Positions 11,830-23,633 of a DNA stretch of 64,000 nt are shown piece by piece. The position numbers and the translations under genes were made by a program. The notes beneath the pieces are model-generated. The model was not told the origin of the DNA. It worked only from the letters and a program-made list of their open reading frames with translations, and ran no database searches. Location of the stretch: the NCBI GenBank assembly GCA_963678705.1, contig OY783203.1, positions 30,858,535 through 30,922,534 on the forward strand, given 5' to 3'. Numbering within the stretch: the stretch's first letter is position 1; the number at the start of each line of letters is the position of its first letter. The DNA is from Panorpa germanica (Eukaryota; Arthropoda; Insecta; Mecoptera; Panorpidae).

Positions 11830-12691
11830 ATATATATAATAAATTGATGTTAATGCGTGCTGTCGGTTTGAGAGTTGAAGTAATAAGAACGAATTAGGAA
11901 CATATACGTAGTGTCGATGCCTAGTAGAAATGAATCGTAAAACAAAGGATGTTTACATAAGAAGTGTTATGGTTTGCCCAAAGCGAGCAGTGTATATAAA
12001 AACAAATAGGCATAAAATATAAATGAATTAAGACAAAGAAATCTTAAATCTAACATTAATTAAAAAAGCAGCAAGATATTGATATACAAATAAGAATATT
12101 GCATGCATTTATTAACATACTGTATAACGAATATAATCTAATAAAAAGAAAATACCGACGGTTTTTAATGAATAATTTACGCTAACAATCAAAATTTTCA
12201 TTATAGTGTCATGCTATAACTTTTTTAGTTGTAGTGTTACATACTGCATCATATTTTCTAAGTTAATTACAACGGTGTGCTAGTTGTGGCTAGATTCGAA
12301 TTACGAGTGTCTCAGTCCTAGTGCGGATCCTGGTTCCGGCTTCGGTCCCAGTGCACAAAGTACCGTTTAAATATTAATGAATTAGTTAAACAAACGTCAT
12401 CGTAAAATCATACCTTAATGTTGAATTATTAATGAAAATTTAATTTAGGGTTAACAGGTTACTTACCCGGAAAACAAAATCTAATTAATGTAGATAAGAT
12501 GGCAATAGAAGGTAGCATCATCAGTTGAGGGGATGACAGAACGTTTATAACGAAAAGCAATTAATAATCGTATTTTAACATAAATAAATATTAAAATGTA
12601 ATTGTTGAATTGTTTTTAGGAATGATATGATTCATAAGGGTTGAAAAAAAAAGTTTTATAATTATAATAAGTGCACGTTAATGGATGTGAG

Positions 12692-12695
<4 letters not shown>
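11830..12695. other. Unannotated AT-rich stretch
   Basis: No gene or repeat copy recognised. Confidence 0.4.

Positions 12696-12701
<6 letters not shown>

Positions 12702-12748
<47 letters not shown>
12702..12748. repeat. (AT)n microsatellite
   Basis: About 47 bp of alternating A/T, preceded by a short interrupted run from 12,691. Confidence 0.95.
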
Positions 12749-12753
<5 letters not shown>

Positions 12754-13062
12754 GGAAAAATAATTGAGCAATAAACAAAGAAAAATAAAGTGCTTTCAGT
12801 AAGGGGTGTTTCATAATTGTTGTTCAACTGACTTAACAGAATTTTTATGTTTAGTCACAACATTTTAATTTATATTTAATATATATTTAATTTTAAATAC
12901 TGTAATATAGTTTTAAATTCTACCTTTTGTAAAATGTTTTATTTTGTAGTAAATTTAATTTATTAGAAAAATATTATCCAGGACCATTTTCATTAGTAGG
13001 CTCTTGGACAAATGAACTAAAGAAAAATACATCTTGCTTGTAAAACGAGTTTACTGAAGTAC

Positions 13063-13260
13063 AGTTCAAATTGCAAGAGTTCGGAGTGACTTATACTTAA
13101 GAGCGGTATAAATCTATAACACGATAATGAATATTACCTTATTCGTTTCTATATACATTATAGAAAAATAAGTGAGTCAGTGCTTTTAGTTATATCGGCA
13201 GTTTATACCCCACAACTTGTTTGAAGTATGAGACACCGCCGAACTCTCGTAATTTGAACT
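13063..13260 (+). mobile_element. Palindromic MITE, family D copy 1
   Basis: About 198 bp with inverted arms of about 45-50 bp. The right arm, read outward, is AGTTCAAATTACGAGAGTTC then GGCGG. Interior blocks TAATGAATATTACCTTATTC and GTTATATCGGCAGTTTATAC are shared with the copies at 24,076 and 57,928. TA-rich flanks suggest Tc1/mariner-type insertion. Non-coding. Confidence 0.8.
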
Positions 13261-13599
13261 ATACAAAGTGTATTTAAAATGTAATGTGAATTTGTAAAGG
13301 CATTATCCCTACTTTTCTCACAATTATTTTATAGTTTTCTTTTATCTGTAAGTTGGTAGCACTGTACTCGATTACTATGCCAACTTTGAGCAAGATTTGT
13401 TAACCAGTTTGTTTACAGCAAGTGGTTGAATCAATTCACTTCAATATTGCATGGCTATAAACATAGATTCATGAACTTGCCTTATTGCGCTGTTAAAATG
13501 GATGTAAAAGTATTACTATGTTAAAAAACGTAATTTTTCAATGTAGGTGTATCTTGTAAATATCTTTTATAAATATTCAGTTCCTTCAATCATACACAC

Positions 13600-13830
13600 A
13601 ACACAGAGGGCGAGAGCATTGATGCTTCACGCTGACTGCTATGTGTTCTGGTTCGATCCCCGGACCAGTCTTATACTTTCTAAGTTTGATTGTTATCAAG
13701 TTGAATTGATTATGTACAATACATTTACTTATTATTTACATATATATGACGCCATGACACCACAAACACGTCGGTGATAGGACTCAGCTTTGGAAATAAG
13801 CCGACGTTATTAAATAATTTAAATAAACAT
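13600..13830 (+). mobile_element. SINE copy
   Basis: Sense-strand copy with head GCGAGAGCATTGATGCTTCA, B box GGTTCGATCCC near 13,650, body block GACGCCATGACACCACAAAC and tail TTAAATAATTTAAATAAACA. Same family as 4276-4500. Confidence 0.75.
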
Positions 13831-13924
13831 GTAATTTTTATAATATATAATTATTTGTGTTATTTGTATTTTTTATCGTGAAGCTTTCTCTTTTGAATGT
13901 AATCGCTTCTGTAAACAAATCGGA

Positions 13925-14460
13925 AGTGTAACATGAAACTTATTAAAAGAAGTGTATGGCAATGAATGTTTAACTCGTGCATGTGTTTTTGAATGGTTTA
14001 AATGTTTTCAATATAGCCGAGAAGACGTTCAAGATGATTCACGACCGGGTCGCCTTTCCAGATCACGACAATTCGATCTGACCGTCAGTTAAGTATTCTT
14101 GCGATTGCTTAGGAATTGATCCGTACGAAAATTTTACATAAGAATTTTAACATGCAAAAAGTATGTGCGAAAATTCTCACAATTTAAGATGCTTCTAGCA
14201 AAGTATAACATTCCAGTGTTAGATCTGCCTTATTAGCCTAACCTGGCACCATGTGACTTTAATCTATTCCCCAAAATCAAATTTGCATTAAAAGGAACAA
14301 GATTTGAGTCCGTTGAAGCTGTGAAGAAGAAAGCGACACGCGTTCTTAAGGAGCTGACAGGAGAAGAGTTCCAGCACTGTTTCGAACAACGGAAGATTCG
14401 CATGGAGCGTTGTACGGATAGAGGAGGCGTGTATATTGAAGGTAAAAATAATAAGTAAAT
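13925..14460 (+). pseudogene. mariner transposase remnant, family A copy 2, same internal deletion
   Basis: Second copy of the 1.1-kb mariner remnant. It has the helix-turn-helix block (FEWFKCFQ-like near 13,990), then KVCAKILTI near 14,160-14,185, and moves through AGCAAAGTATAACATTCCAGTG directly into the C-terminal block LAPCDFNLFPKIK near 14,235-14,285. The copy at 1.1 kb makes the same jump at the same place. The segment that reads FQHCFEQRKIRMERCTDRG is better kept here than in copy 1. Several stops and frameshifts, plus an extra gap in the N-terminal half near 14,060, make it inactive. Confidence 0.85.
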
Positions 14461-14469
14461 ACGTTTAAA

Positions 14470-15170
14470 ATCAGTCTCGTTATTTAAAAGTCGCATTTCG
14501 TATTAGAAATAAAAAGTGTAGTACTCGACATTTTTAAAAACAGTCTAAAATAGCAAAACATTTAATTTTGAACTTTCATTGTAGCTTGACCAATTCTACG
14601 CAACGTTTGTTTTGCAGATCGTTCCATTCCATTCCATTCTATTCTTTCCCTTTTACATTCAAATATTTGGCATTACATGATGACTCATCAATGTCATTCT
14701 CGCAGCATGATCATGGATCTCTAGAGACCCTTCATGGGGTAATACGAGTGATGTGAGTTAAGAGGAGGAGTAAATGGGAGTAGGGGGTTCGCAATACAGT
14801 CCGCACTGTCAGGCGACTGTTACTAATAGACATTCGCTTCTTCGGGATCTCGTGCTCGAATCACGTGCTCGACAGGAAATTGAAATAGGTGTCTCGTCTA
14901 GTGAAATATATTCAAAAAATAAATAAAAAATAAAACAAAATAAAATGACTATTAGGAACGGAATGTATCCGTCATGGAAGACTATCCGACATGCTACTAC
15001 TACCAACCCAACGCAAGTACTAGGAGTATCTACGAGTAACAGCACAGGCCAACTTGATAAAATACGATCTCCTTCTTGGTTTGGGTCCTTTTTGATATTG
15101 TTGCACGAAGAGTTAAGACTCAGTAAATTACTGTCTCGCACAGCAGGTAGTACGACTAATTCAAAATGTG
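14470..15170. other. Unannotated stretch with modest open frames
   Basis: Both strands are fairly open at 14,800-15,170 (a forward frame includes TRHSLLRD-like and GQLDKIRSPSWFG segments). I recognise no domain, and the frames end in the adjacent MITE. Not called as a gene. Confidence 0.4.
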
Positions 15171-15173
15171 TAA

Positions 15174-15602
15174 TGCCGGTTTCACACCAGAAAGACAGTT
15201 TTGTTGTCACAAAACAAAACAAAAACATGATTCGTTTTATTTTAAAACAGTTCTGTTTTTCGAAAACAGACTGTTCACACTGAACAGACTGGTTTTGTTT
15301 TTAGTGTTTTTCTGTGTGTACCATAAAAATTATAAACATGATAAACAACAAGTAACAAGCGCAAATGTTCACAAAAAACAAAACTGCGTGTTCAAACCGA
15401 GCAGACTAAAAAACAACAACAAATGTGTTTTCCTTTGATCTTACTGACACCAGATGGGAATGTGTTTTGTTTACTAAAACAGCAACAAAAGACAAAAATG
15501 TTTTAAGAACTGTTTCTTTGGTGTAAAAATTTTTGTTTTTGTTGAGAAAAACAAATTTTTGTTCGTGTTTAATTGAACTGTCTCTTTGGTGTGAAACCGG
15601 CA
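15174..15602 (+). mobile_element. PIF/Harbinger-like MITE, family E copy 1
   Basis: 429 bp with inverted ends TGCCGGTTTCACACCAGAAA and, read outward on the right, TGCCGGTTTCACACCAAAGA. TAA flanks each side (15,171-15,173 and 15,603-15,605), matching the 3-bp TWA duplication of PIF/Harbinger elements. The interior is rich in AACAAAAC and GTTTTG tracts and has no coding capacity. Copies at 23,634 and 62,486 lie in the opposite orientation. Confidence 0.8.
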
Positions 15603-15879
15603 TAAGGACGCTACGAATTTAGATACTTCTACTATATATGAAAACGTATCTATTACTCTATATTTGTATCTGAAACTGTAGGTATTTAGATTTCGTTAGC
15701 GCATCCGGTATTTCAATTGATGCTCTCTTGATGAGCTAAATTTCGACACTTATGTAAGGCGTTGATACCGTTAACTGCCAAAATATGGCGAAAAAATATA
15801 TATGGACCTAGAAAGTAGACAAATCATTAAAAATATAATACTCATAATAATATGAGAACCGATTGGCACAAGCTTTATT

Positions 15880-16243
15880 GCCGGTACCAAATGATGCAAC
15901 CTTCCAACGTTGGATCGTGTGATCGATGCTGGAACTAAGTGTGTCCAACGTTCACGTTAGAAGAAGTTCGGACTGTTGTCGGTCTTTGACCCACGTCAAA
16001 GGGATTTTTCTACTCACACCACACACTTGATCCACATGTCATGCACTGCTGCACGAATCGTTCAACACAGGAAAGGTTTTGTTAAATAGTGTCAATGTCA
16101 ATAATATCAACAAATTAATAAAATAAATAAATCATTCGTTCCACCGTGTAGTAGGAAACTTGCCATGGCAATCTTCCAATATTTGACTGACACGTTGGAG
16201 GTAAGCATTTGAATCAAACGTTCACCGTACGTTTGGTACCGGC
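15880..16243. mobile_element. GCCGGTACC-type MITE, copy 2
   Basis: About 364 bp with inverted termini GCCGGTACCAAA (left) and TTTGGTACCGGC (right). The interior matches 7591-7915, with an extra AT-rich insert near 16,085-16,185. Target duplication not resolved. Non-coding. Confidence 0.75.
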
Positions 16244-16244
16244 T

Positions 16245-18040
16245 TTAAATAATGTATCAGCCCATAGACTATGGCGGGCTTTAGATGTTATTTTTATTAT
16301 AGCTTAAGATATTTTTAAACATAAAAATATTTTAATTTTTTGTTTTGTTTCAATTATCATTAACTCAAAACATTGTTTTATTTGTAGTTTAAGTATGAGA
16401 ATTGTGTAGTTCATAATATGGTATACCAAATAAAAAAGAACATGAAATGCATATGCATGCAACCAGCTAGTTGTACATAGTTAAAAAATGAACATTTTAG
16501 TTTGCGTGTATGACCAAGAATTTCCTTAAATAAGTTAATGCATCCATTGTTAATGTTTTATACTTCATTAAGTATTAGTGCACACTGCTTTGTAGTTATT
16601 ACATAGAAATTACGCCTCAGGACAGACAGGGATCAGTTTATTTTAAAATGGTCATGTGGTATATAATCTAGTGATTATTGTAACGAGTTTTCGAATTGTT
16701 TTGTGGCTCAAGGTTGACACCTTTCAGCTTGCCACAAGCTAATTACAAGGTTTATTTTCTACCGTGTCATTTAATAATGTTTTTTCCGTGTTCTTGAATA
16801 CATACAGTTAAAGAATCCTGGGCGGGAATTCCCGGGAAATCGCACTGATATTTTGTTTCTGTTTCTCGGAAAAAATAAAAAAATATAACTTATTTTTATT
16901 ATCTATATTAAATTAAATTGTAGTTCTACATTATAATTTGCAAGAAGAGTTTATTGATTGCGAATTGTAGTATTGTTGTAATATTTTATTTATTTTATTA
17001 TTTTAAGCCTTACTCTAATATATGGTATGATAATAAAAACGCAATGTTTTCGTTCTAGTCTATAAAAGATTATGCATTTACCGACTGGTAGTTGATCAAG
17101 CAGAATATAATAAAGACATATGTGATGAGTGATTAGAATCTTAGTGACGTCAAACGCAACATAAAATATCTAAAAAAAAAATTCTTAAAGAAAAAGTTGA
17201 TTTTGTGATAAAACAGAATATTTTTAAAAAATCCACGAGGAATAATATAATTTTTTTTTGTAAAGTGTGACAAAAATGAGAAAGGAAGAAGGGGGCATGA
17301 GAAGGGAGTCAAAATTGCAATTTATATAGATCTATATGTTACATATGTGTACATATTTAGTACTCTCATGTTTAAAAAACGTCAACTTATGAATGAAATT
17401 ATAGTTGAATGTCGAATGTAACAACAATAAATAGATTAATACGTCATTAATATTTCTTAACAAATTCTTATACAAAACGATTCTAAACAAAAATTATATG
17501 TTTATAGAATAACAATTATTTTTTCGTAAATTTTGAGGTATTGTTCGAATATATTAAATTGTTAAACAACACTTCTAACATATTAAACTTGCTTTCCTGC
17601 TCGTAATTAAAAATAAGTTCAAAAGACTAAAAAACAAAGGAGCTATACATAATAAATCGTTTCTCGGCAATCAACCGGTTAATACTCGTACTAAAACTAA
17701 TATTGGAATATCAATAATGATGAAGGTTCCCTTTATACTTTACAATTACTGCGTGACGTGATGTGTGACTGTACTTCTAGTAACGTAGGTTCAATACTTT
17801 TATCGTTGATACAAAATGAATTACTTCAAACAAACCCAAACAGATATCAAACGCTTACTCATACCCTAAGGCTTATGAAGTGCGACCCATAATGTTAACA
17901 TATTCAAATATTTGAAATTTTTATTAAAATACTCACATGAGTTAGAAGTGAGAACATGCCACAAACGATTATTTATTAACAATACATATTTCGTTAATAC
18001 ATTCATTGCCGCAGTTACATTCAAAAAAGTTATTAGAATA
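16245..18040. other. Long unannotated AT-rich stretch
   Basis: No gene or multicopy repeat recognised in about 1.8 kb. A perfect palindrome CGGGAATTCCCG lies near 16,825. Confidence 0.45.
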
Positions 18041-18044
18041 TAGC

Positions 18045-18460
18045 CGTCAAGCTGGTTTCACACGACACGTTTTTGCACGTTTTTTGCAGTATAAATCTTA
18101 TCGAATTCACACGACGTTTGTACCGCAAAAAACGTACACAGCTAAACACGTTTATCGAATACTCACCGGACTTGTCAAGCAAATCGAATGAACTTTAACG
18201 TATTCTAATACGTATTAACGTATTATACTGTATTGTTCACACGGCGTGACTTTTATCGAATAGTAACCGAACAAGTGTTTAGTGCTGAAGTATCATTTGC
18301 ACGTGTTTCAAGTTTATTATTAAAAATGTTCACCGAATCCTTTATAGATAATGATTTATTGATTTCTTTGGTGGAACAAAACCCTGTTTTGTATGATAAA
18401 ACTATGGAATTATAAAAAAATCGCGTTGCAGCTCAAACAGTTTCACTGGTAAAATAAAAT
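18045..18460 (+). pseudogene. PIF/Harbinger MADF-domain protein remnant
   Basis: A frame from an ATG at 18,326 reads FTESFIDNDLLISLVEQNPV then LYDKTMEL, and after one stop continues KNRVAAQ. This is the first half of a MADF (Myb/SANT-like) domain, whose family pattern is LI-x-LV-x-x-x-P-x-LYD-x-x-x-x-x-YKNR. MADF proteins accompany the DDE transposase in PIF/Harbinger transposons, although hosts also have MADF genes. A stop stands where the Tyr of YKNR is expected and the second half of the domain is missing, so it is not functional. Upstream lie TTCACACGACACGT-like repeats (18,056 and 18,236), consistent with a transposon end. Its transposase is not in the window. Confidence 0.6.
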
Positions 18461-18464
18461 CTTG

Positions 18465-19540
18465 CCTTAATTACCCATATTTTTGTATTTTTTAGTTTAA
18501 CAGGAATATTATGTTATTTTTAATTATTTTTTTATCTATTGTTATGAATATTTAGTTCAATTACTTCTTTTGTTGTTTCATATTCAAAAGGTTTGAACGT
18601 TGTTGATGGTTAAATCACTCTTAATACAGCTATCAAACCAAACAACAAAATCAGAGGAAACTAAATTAAATTAAAGAATAATTATCTTTTGTATTATATA
18701 TGTATTCTGTTATTTTAATTGTGTTTAATATAAGTGTGTTAAAATATAAACCAGTGCCATTTTCACTTACAAACCTAAGTTAATCAAATTAAGAAAAGAT
18801 ATTTCTTCAAACTGCAAATCTACAACAAAACAGTCACAGACAATATTTTATTCAATAATTCTAAATCAAGAATAATTAGAATACTATAAATTCTAGCAGT
18901 ACAAATAAATTTTAAATTTAATAATAAAAACGAGATATTGGAAAGTATATTAGTTGCTTGGTATCAGTATTCAACTTGTTAGAAAATATATAGCAGTTAA
19001 AGTGTTAAATGTATAGTAATAGCTAGTAATGTTGAGTGCTGACTCATTTAACTGTTTCCTGTTATTATAAAAATGATTAGACAATAAATGAAAATATTAT
19101 AAATGGATAAATTATTACAAAAAAAATGCTTTTAAATGACAATTAAAAATATACAAAAATTGTGTCACAGGTGACAGCATTAAATTCTCATTAGAAGAAC
19201 AATTAATCTACTATGACCTCGAAAATATTGGGGTGTATTAAATAACACCCTAATGGTGTACCGCCTCTTTAGTTTTAAAAAGTTGGAATTATGTTTGTTT
19301 TTGAAACGCGTTATTACGCAAGCGCTTTACATATTTTAATTGTACGTAATTATTTTCTATAGCGATGCTGTCATACATGATTTGATTATGCTGCTTAGCA
19401 CATCTAAAATTAAGATAGACAAAGCTAGATCTGACTCAGACCTGCCTCAGACGCATCGAATTGAACTCAGTAAAAGTCGGTTGGTTTTCGAGATGTCGTC
19501 AGTTTAAAGTTTTTATTAATTCACTATTTTTTAACCTGTT
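18465..19540. other. Unannotated AT-rich stretch
   Basis: No gene seen. A small hairpin (GGGTGT and ACACCC arms) sits near 19,232-19,254. Confidence 0.45.
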
Positions 19541-19544
19541 ATGA

Positions 19545-19560
19545 GGGGGGGGGGGGGGGG
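19545..19560. repeat. G16 homopolymer
   Basis: Sixteen consecutive G residues, unusual in this AT-rich DNA, directly before a purine-rich LINE 3' end. Confidence 0.97.
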
Positions 19561-19930
19561 AGGAAGGGTTTGTGTTTATCAGTATAATAATGTCACGTGA
19601 TGTGGAGGGCAAAAGAAACAGAGTGATAGACGTGAAAGGCGGGAGAAATGAAAATGAGACAGAAGGGAAGAAAATATAATAGAGGGTTTGTCGAGAGGAG
19701 ACAAAGAAAACAAGAGGTGAGGAAACGGTGAGAATGAAGGAGGACTAGGGAAAATGAAGGGAGAGGGTCAAGAGAAGAAGAAGCAGAAAGTACTTTTGGA
19801 AATATAAAGGTCTAGAATAGATTAAGTTTAATTGTAAGTTGAAGTTCTATAGAATGTATTAAGAATGTAGATTGTAAAACCGAAAGGCACACAATTAATA
19901 TAATAATAGTAAGAAATTTATGTGATGTCA
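19561..19930 (+). mobile_element. LINE 3' UTR, 5'-truncated copy
   Basis: Purine-rich sequence ending AGAATGTAGATTGTAAAACC, then GAAAGGC and a loose (AAT)n tail. The last 200 bases align closely with the reverse complement of 36,705-36,900. Only 3' untranslated sequence is left, so this is a truncated retrotransposition product of the LINE described at 36.7 kb. Confidence 0.75.
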
Positions 19931-19934
19931 TTTT

Positions 19935-20515
19935 TTATGAAATTTAATATACGATTTTTTGAAATGTAAAGATTTTTAAATGCCTTGCATATAAGTAGAT
20001 ATTTAACCATACGGATAGTCTATTAAATCTGTATTAAATTTAAAATTTTTTTAACAGTGTAGTATTGTTAAATATTTATTAAAATCTACTGTTTTGTGTT
20101 TTATTATCAGTTTCTTTTATCTATTTTAAATCTCGATATTTAAGTATTTTATTTGCTTTAAAATAATTTTTCAAATTACTTAATGTTTACCGTAAACAAC
20201 TGATAACGACATTGCATTAGCTAATACAATTTACGTGTAATAGACTAAAGCAATATGCATTAGGCAAACCGGAATCCGAGTTCCGCTTCCGATTAAATCA
20301 ACATTTAATGACAAGTTTGTTATGAAAATTACACAACATAGATAAAATAAGTTACATTTTAATGTTGTTTAGTGTTTTTAAATTATATTTCCTTATTAGA
20401 AGACACACTTAAATAAATTTAAACCATGCATTTCTGAATCCTTGGCTAGAAATATAATATTGCAATATTACCCAGAGTGTGTAATACTGTTGAAAAATAA
20501 CTAGATAAAATCAAC
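19935..20515. other. Unannotated AT-rich stretch
   Basis: No gene or repeat copy recognised. Confidence 0.4.
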
Positions 20516-20520
20516 TATCT

Positions 20521-20590
20521 GACTCGGACTCGAATCCAGATATTTATATTAAGGTGATAAATACTTTACCAACTAAATCTTATAATTTCT
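20521..20590 (-). other. tRNA-like remnant (A- and B-box-like motifs)
   Basis: On the minus strand TTTAGTTGGTAAAGTATTTA resembles a tRNA D-arm/A box. GGATTCGAGTCC about 25 bases later is one mismatch from the B-box consensus. A proper acceptor stem cannot be formed and the T stem is poor, so this is more likely a SINE head or tRNA pseudogene than a working tRNA. Confidence 0.3.
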
Positions 20591-20689
20591 GTTATTTTCA
20601 TATTCAATATTATTCGACCCCCTTTTGGCAGGAAGCCCATGCACGCCCATTTTAGGAAGAAGTACGAATTATACATTACACTGTGTGCA

Positions 20690-20960
20690 ATATCATGGTT
20701 GATTTTCCTCCACTCCTAGAGGTGTGCGATGCCAGTCTTCATAGACCCTAAACTCGCAAAGTTTGTGCAGAAATTGCATCTGCATGTGTACGAGGAGCTG
20801 GAACTTAAGGTATGAGCTGGGGGAGTAAGATCGCAAACTAATATGGATCACTGAAGTGTGTTCGTCAGGAAGGAAAATGAAGTATGGTAGTGAAGCGAAA
20901 CAGAACCGAAGTTCGAACGAAATTTGGTGTGGTCAATATGGTATGGCCGTTGACAGCATT
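20690..20960 (+). repeat. Dispersed repeat, copy 2
   Basis: Inverted partner of 8840-9240, with the same motifs from CTCCTAGAGGTG to GGTATGGCCGTTGAC. Unknown family. Confidence 0.6.
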
Positions 20961-20964
20961 AATA

Positions 20965-22345
20965 CAAGTAAAGTTGCTCCGAGCTATATGTACTCGTATA
21001 TATTTATATACAAATTTTTATAAATTTCGAGTTCATTGTGTCCTAGTCTGTTCATAGTATTTCCATAATATTTCTAGGTGTAAAGATTTAGAATCGCCAT
21101 CCAATTACAAGGTATACGTTCAATAAAACGGCCCTTTTATCATAGAAAACTTATTTATATTATAAAAAGATACTATCAGTTTTCAACGCCTCATGCGAGA
21201 TCATCTTCATGTAAAACAAATTATAAAATTACACTCTTCTGACACACTATTCCCTTATCAATATTGGTATATATGTATAGGAAAGGTATGTTTAAATCGC
21301 TCTCATTCCTGTATATATGTTTTGACCCAATTGTAATAATCGCAAAACTTAAATATTGCAGAATCAATGATACGATATAGGTAAATGGGAAACTGGGTAA
21401 ATTTAAATTCGATTAATAATTTAGTGGTAAACCCGTCTATTGATGGAGGTCTCGTATCACTGGTGTCATTGATTCCATTATGTTCACCATAAATTATTCT
21501 ACTATAAGGTAATGTATTTAACGAAGATCTATTTCTGATGCTGAGTTTCATTAATGGGTACCTGTTCATTTTTTTCTTAATTGATTACTACTTTTCTAAA
21601 TATGTAAAACTGAAAAAGATGTGAGTCCAAGCATCATGGGAGACTGCACTGTCATCCGAATAACGAGGTGCTCCACCTGTTGGACAAGCAAGTGTTATCT
21701 AGAAGACCTAGGAGGAAGAAATCTTTCCAACTACAATCACAATTATAAAAGTAGTGTAAAAACAAAAATATAAATAGTGTAAATTAAGGAAATGTCAATG
21801 GACGGTCCTTAATACCGCATGTTATGTATATGTATTAGTTATGGATAAATTTCTCGTTGTAATTACGTAAATGAATTAAAAAAAAACATACAAAACAGGT
21901 TGAATGAATACGTATTAACGAGATAAGATGTTTGATGTGTTCTACAACCTCGTCCACTAGTGTGGACAAAGCAAACTATGCGTAATTAAAGTACATAGCA
22001 ATTATACAACATTTGATAGCATTTGCTTGATTTTTTTAAATGTATATTACATATTCAGAACACAGCAGCGGTTCTGTCAGCATAGCTACCATACGCGCAG
22101 ATGCGGGTTTTATTCAACGAGACTGAATAACAAAATTAAAGTATTAATGGGTCCAACCCTTTGCGGTACGGGAATATAAAAATTAAAAATGAAGGTATTA
22201 ATAAGTAAAACTCAGAGAAAGTTTCAGCAACCCACATAGAATTTCAAATAGTAATATTTACAGCATATTAAACATTAAATTACATTTTTAATTAATCATT
22301 AGTTTTATGTAAAAAAAAAAACTAAAAAAAGACAACTTCACTTTA
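20965..22345. other. Unannotated stretch
   Basis: No gene recognised. The minus-strand frame at 21,303-21,569 is open for 88 codons but has no motif I know. Confidence 0.4.
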
Positions 22346-22351
22346 GTAGCG

Positions 22352-22558
22352 GAAACATTCAATTTTAAAAAGCGCGCCATTCAATCGGTTGATGTTGTAG
22401 TAGAGCTAGTGGTCTCGTTCGAGAGGCGGGACAATAAAGTTTTGTCCTGCACAGTTCCGTTGCCATCATGCGTTGGAAGAGTGAGGAGTGTACGTTTGCC
22501 GCTGTGGCCTACTTTTCGATTAAGTTATGAAAAAAGAAAGTTATGCTGCCGCACCCTG
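22352..22558 (+). mobile_element. Deleted Tc1/mariner-like element with DUF4817-type transposase start
   Basis: Contains a 5' leader (AAAAAGCGCGCCATT near 22,366), then ATG at 22,468 starting MRWKSEECTFAAVAYFSIKL and a stop. It resembles the first helix of DUF4817-type transposases (pattern MxW-x-x-E-x-x-x-F-x-VEAYFS). The sequence then passes directly into the terminal repeat, GTTATGCTGCCGCACCCTG, followed by TA. Nearly the whole transposase gene is therefore deleted. The left terminal repeat is lost or unrecognisable. A second, inverted copy lies at 43.9-44.2 kb. Confidence 0.65.
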
Positions 22559-22559
22559 T

Positions 22560-23020
22560 ATATATGTATATATATAAAACGTACACCTTTTTTGATTACA
22601 CATGATATATAAACAATATTTTAAAATCGTTCCGTCTGGTGAGTTACTTTATGACGTATAAAGAAATAAAAACATGCAAAAAACAACGACTTACATATAT
22701 CAAAGATTGGGTTTATTATAATGGCATATTCATGAGAAAATATACCATACAAGGTCAAGCATAAATTTATTTCAAGTCAACTACCCCGTATCGTCTACAC
22801 TTACTATAAGAAGTTGATAACTACAACTATATACCACAACCCAACAGCCCCTAGCACTCTAAAAGACGGCTTGGAGGCCCCAAAGTCCCACAAACCCTAG
22901 TAGCCCCTGTTCCGATGGCCCCCTCGTAGTCCTGCTACCCCGTATAGTCGTGTTGCCTGTTTTCCTGGTATATGAAAAGCCACCATTTGTCAGAACATAT
23001 ATTATAATATATATATATAT
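22560..23020. other. Unannotated stretch with a GC-richer patch
   Basis: 22,850-22,960 is unusually C-rich, with recurring AGCCCC/GGCCCC and CTAGTAG words, but no frame reads as a protein. A TA run lies at 23,008-23,027. Confidence 0.4.
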
Positions 23021-23033
23021 ATATATCCTAAAC

Positions 23034-23189
23034 CAGGGATCGTGAACCTTTTTTACGTGTGGTGTGGGTGTGATAAAAATTTATAAAAGTAGCAGGTACA
23101 GAATGCATATACAATTTTTCGTTCTTTTTTCTTTTTTGGTCACACGTTCATTTAATAATACCACACGTGCCTTAGGTTCACCATCCCTG
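23034..23189. mobile_element. hAT-like MITE
   Basis: 156 bp with inverted ends CAGGGATCGTGAACC (left) and GGTTCACCATCCCTG (right), then a second matching block CGTGTGG/CCACACG. Flanks are TCCTAAAC and TACTATAC, 6/8 identical, with the 8-bp length and central TA expected of hAT duplications. Non-coding. Confidence 0.75.
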
Positions 23190-23194
23190 TACTA

Positions 23195-23510
23195 TACCAT
23201 AGTACACACGAAATATCTCTGGAACATAGGTCCCCATGTCTATCATGGTGTCACGACATCACACGCATAAAACAGGTGGAAAATGTGGGTGGGATGGAGT
23301 GGGATTACAAAGAGGGACAGTGGCGAGGAATCGAGGAAGTGGGGGAGAGGAAGTTTATGTGAACGGACGCCAAACAAAATGTTAGGTCACTATACGTCTG
23401 AGCTTTGGACATTGGTAAACAAAGTCACTGGTTAAATTCATGCGAAAATATAAAAAAAAGGTTCAGTTGAAGAGGATGAAGTAAGATGATACTATTAGTA
23501 GGTTCAGGTG
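23195..23510. other. Unannotated stretch
   Basis: Purine-rich in part (23,280-23,360). No gene or repeat copy recognised. Confidence 0.4.
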
Positions 23511-23514
23511 CTGA

Positions 23515-23633
23515 GTACTATCACCGACGCAGTATTTAAGGTGTCGCCTTTATGTAAATACATAAACAAATAAAATGGACAACAACCAAACTATAGTGTT
23601 CTGGGAATCGAATCCGAGAACACAGCAGTCTAA
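23515..23633 (-). mobile_element. SINE fragment, broken off at a MITE
   Basis: Minus-strand SINE with the tail block ATCACCGACGCAGTATTTAA and a complement B box GGAATCGAATCC near 23,605. The copy stops at the left end of the family E MITE; the SINE head is not visible beyond it. Confidence 0.65.

Noticed and set aside
14809-15283. Frames of 112-139 codons on both strands
   Set aside because: No domain recognised, and both run into the MITE that starts at 15,174; hydrophobic runs come from AT-rich sequence.
20521-20590. Functional tRNA gene
   Set aside because: A- and B-box-like words are present but stems do not pair well, so it is listed only as a tRNA-like remnant.
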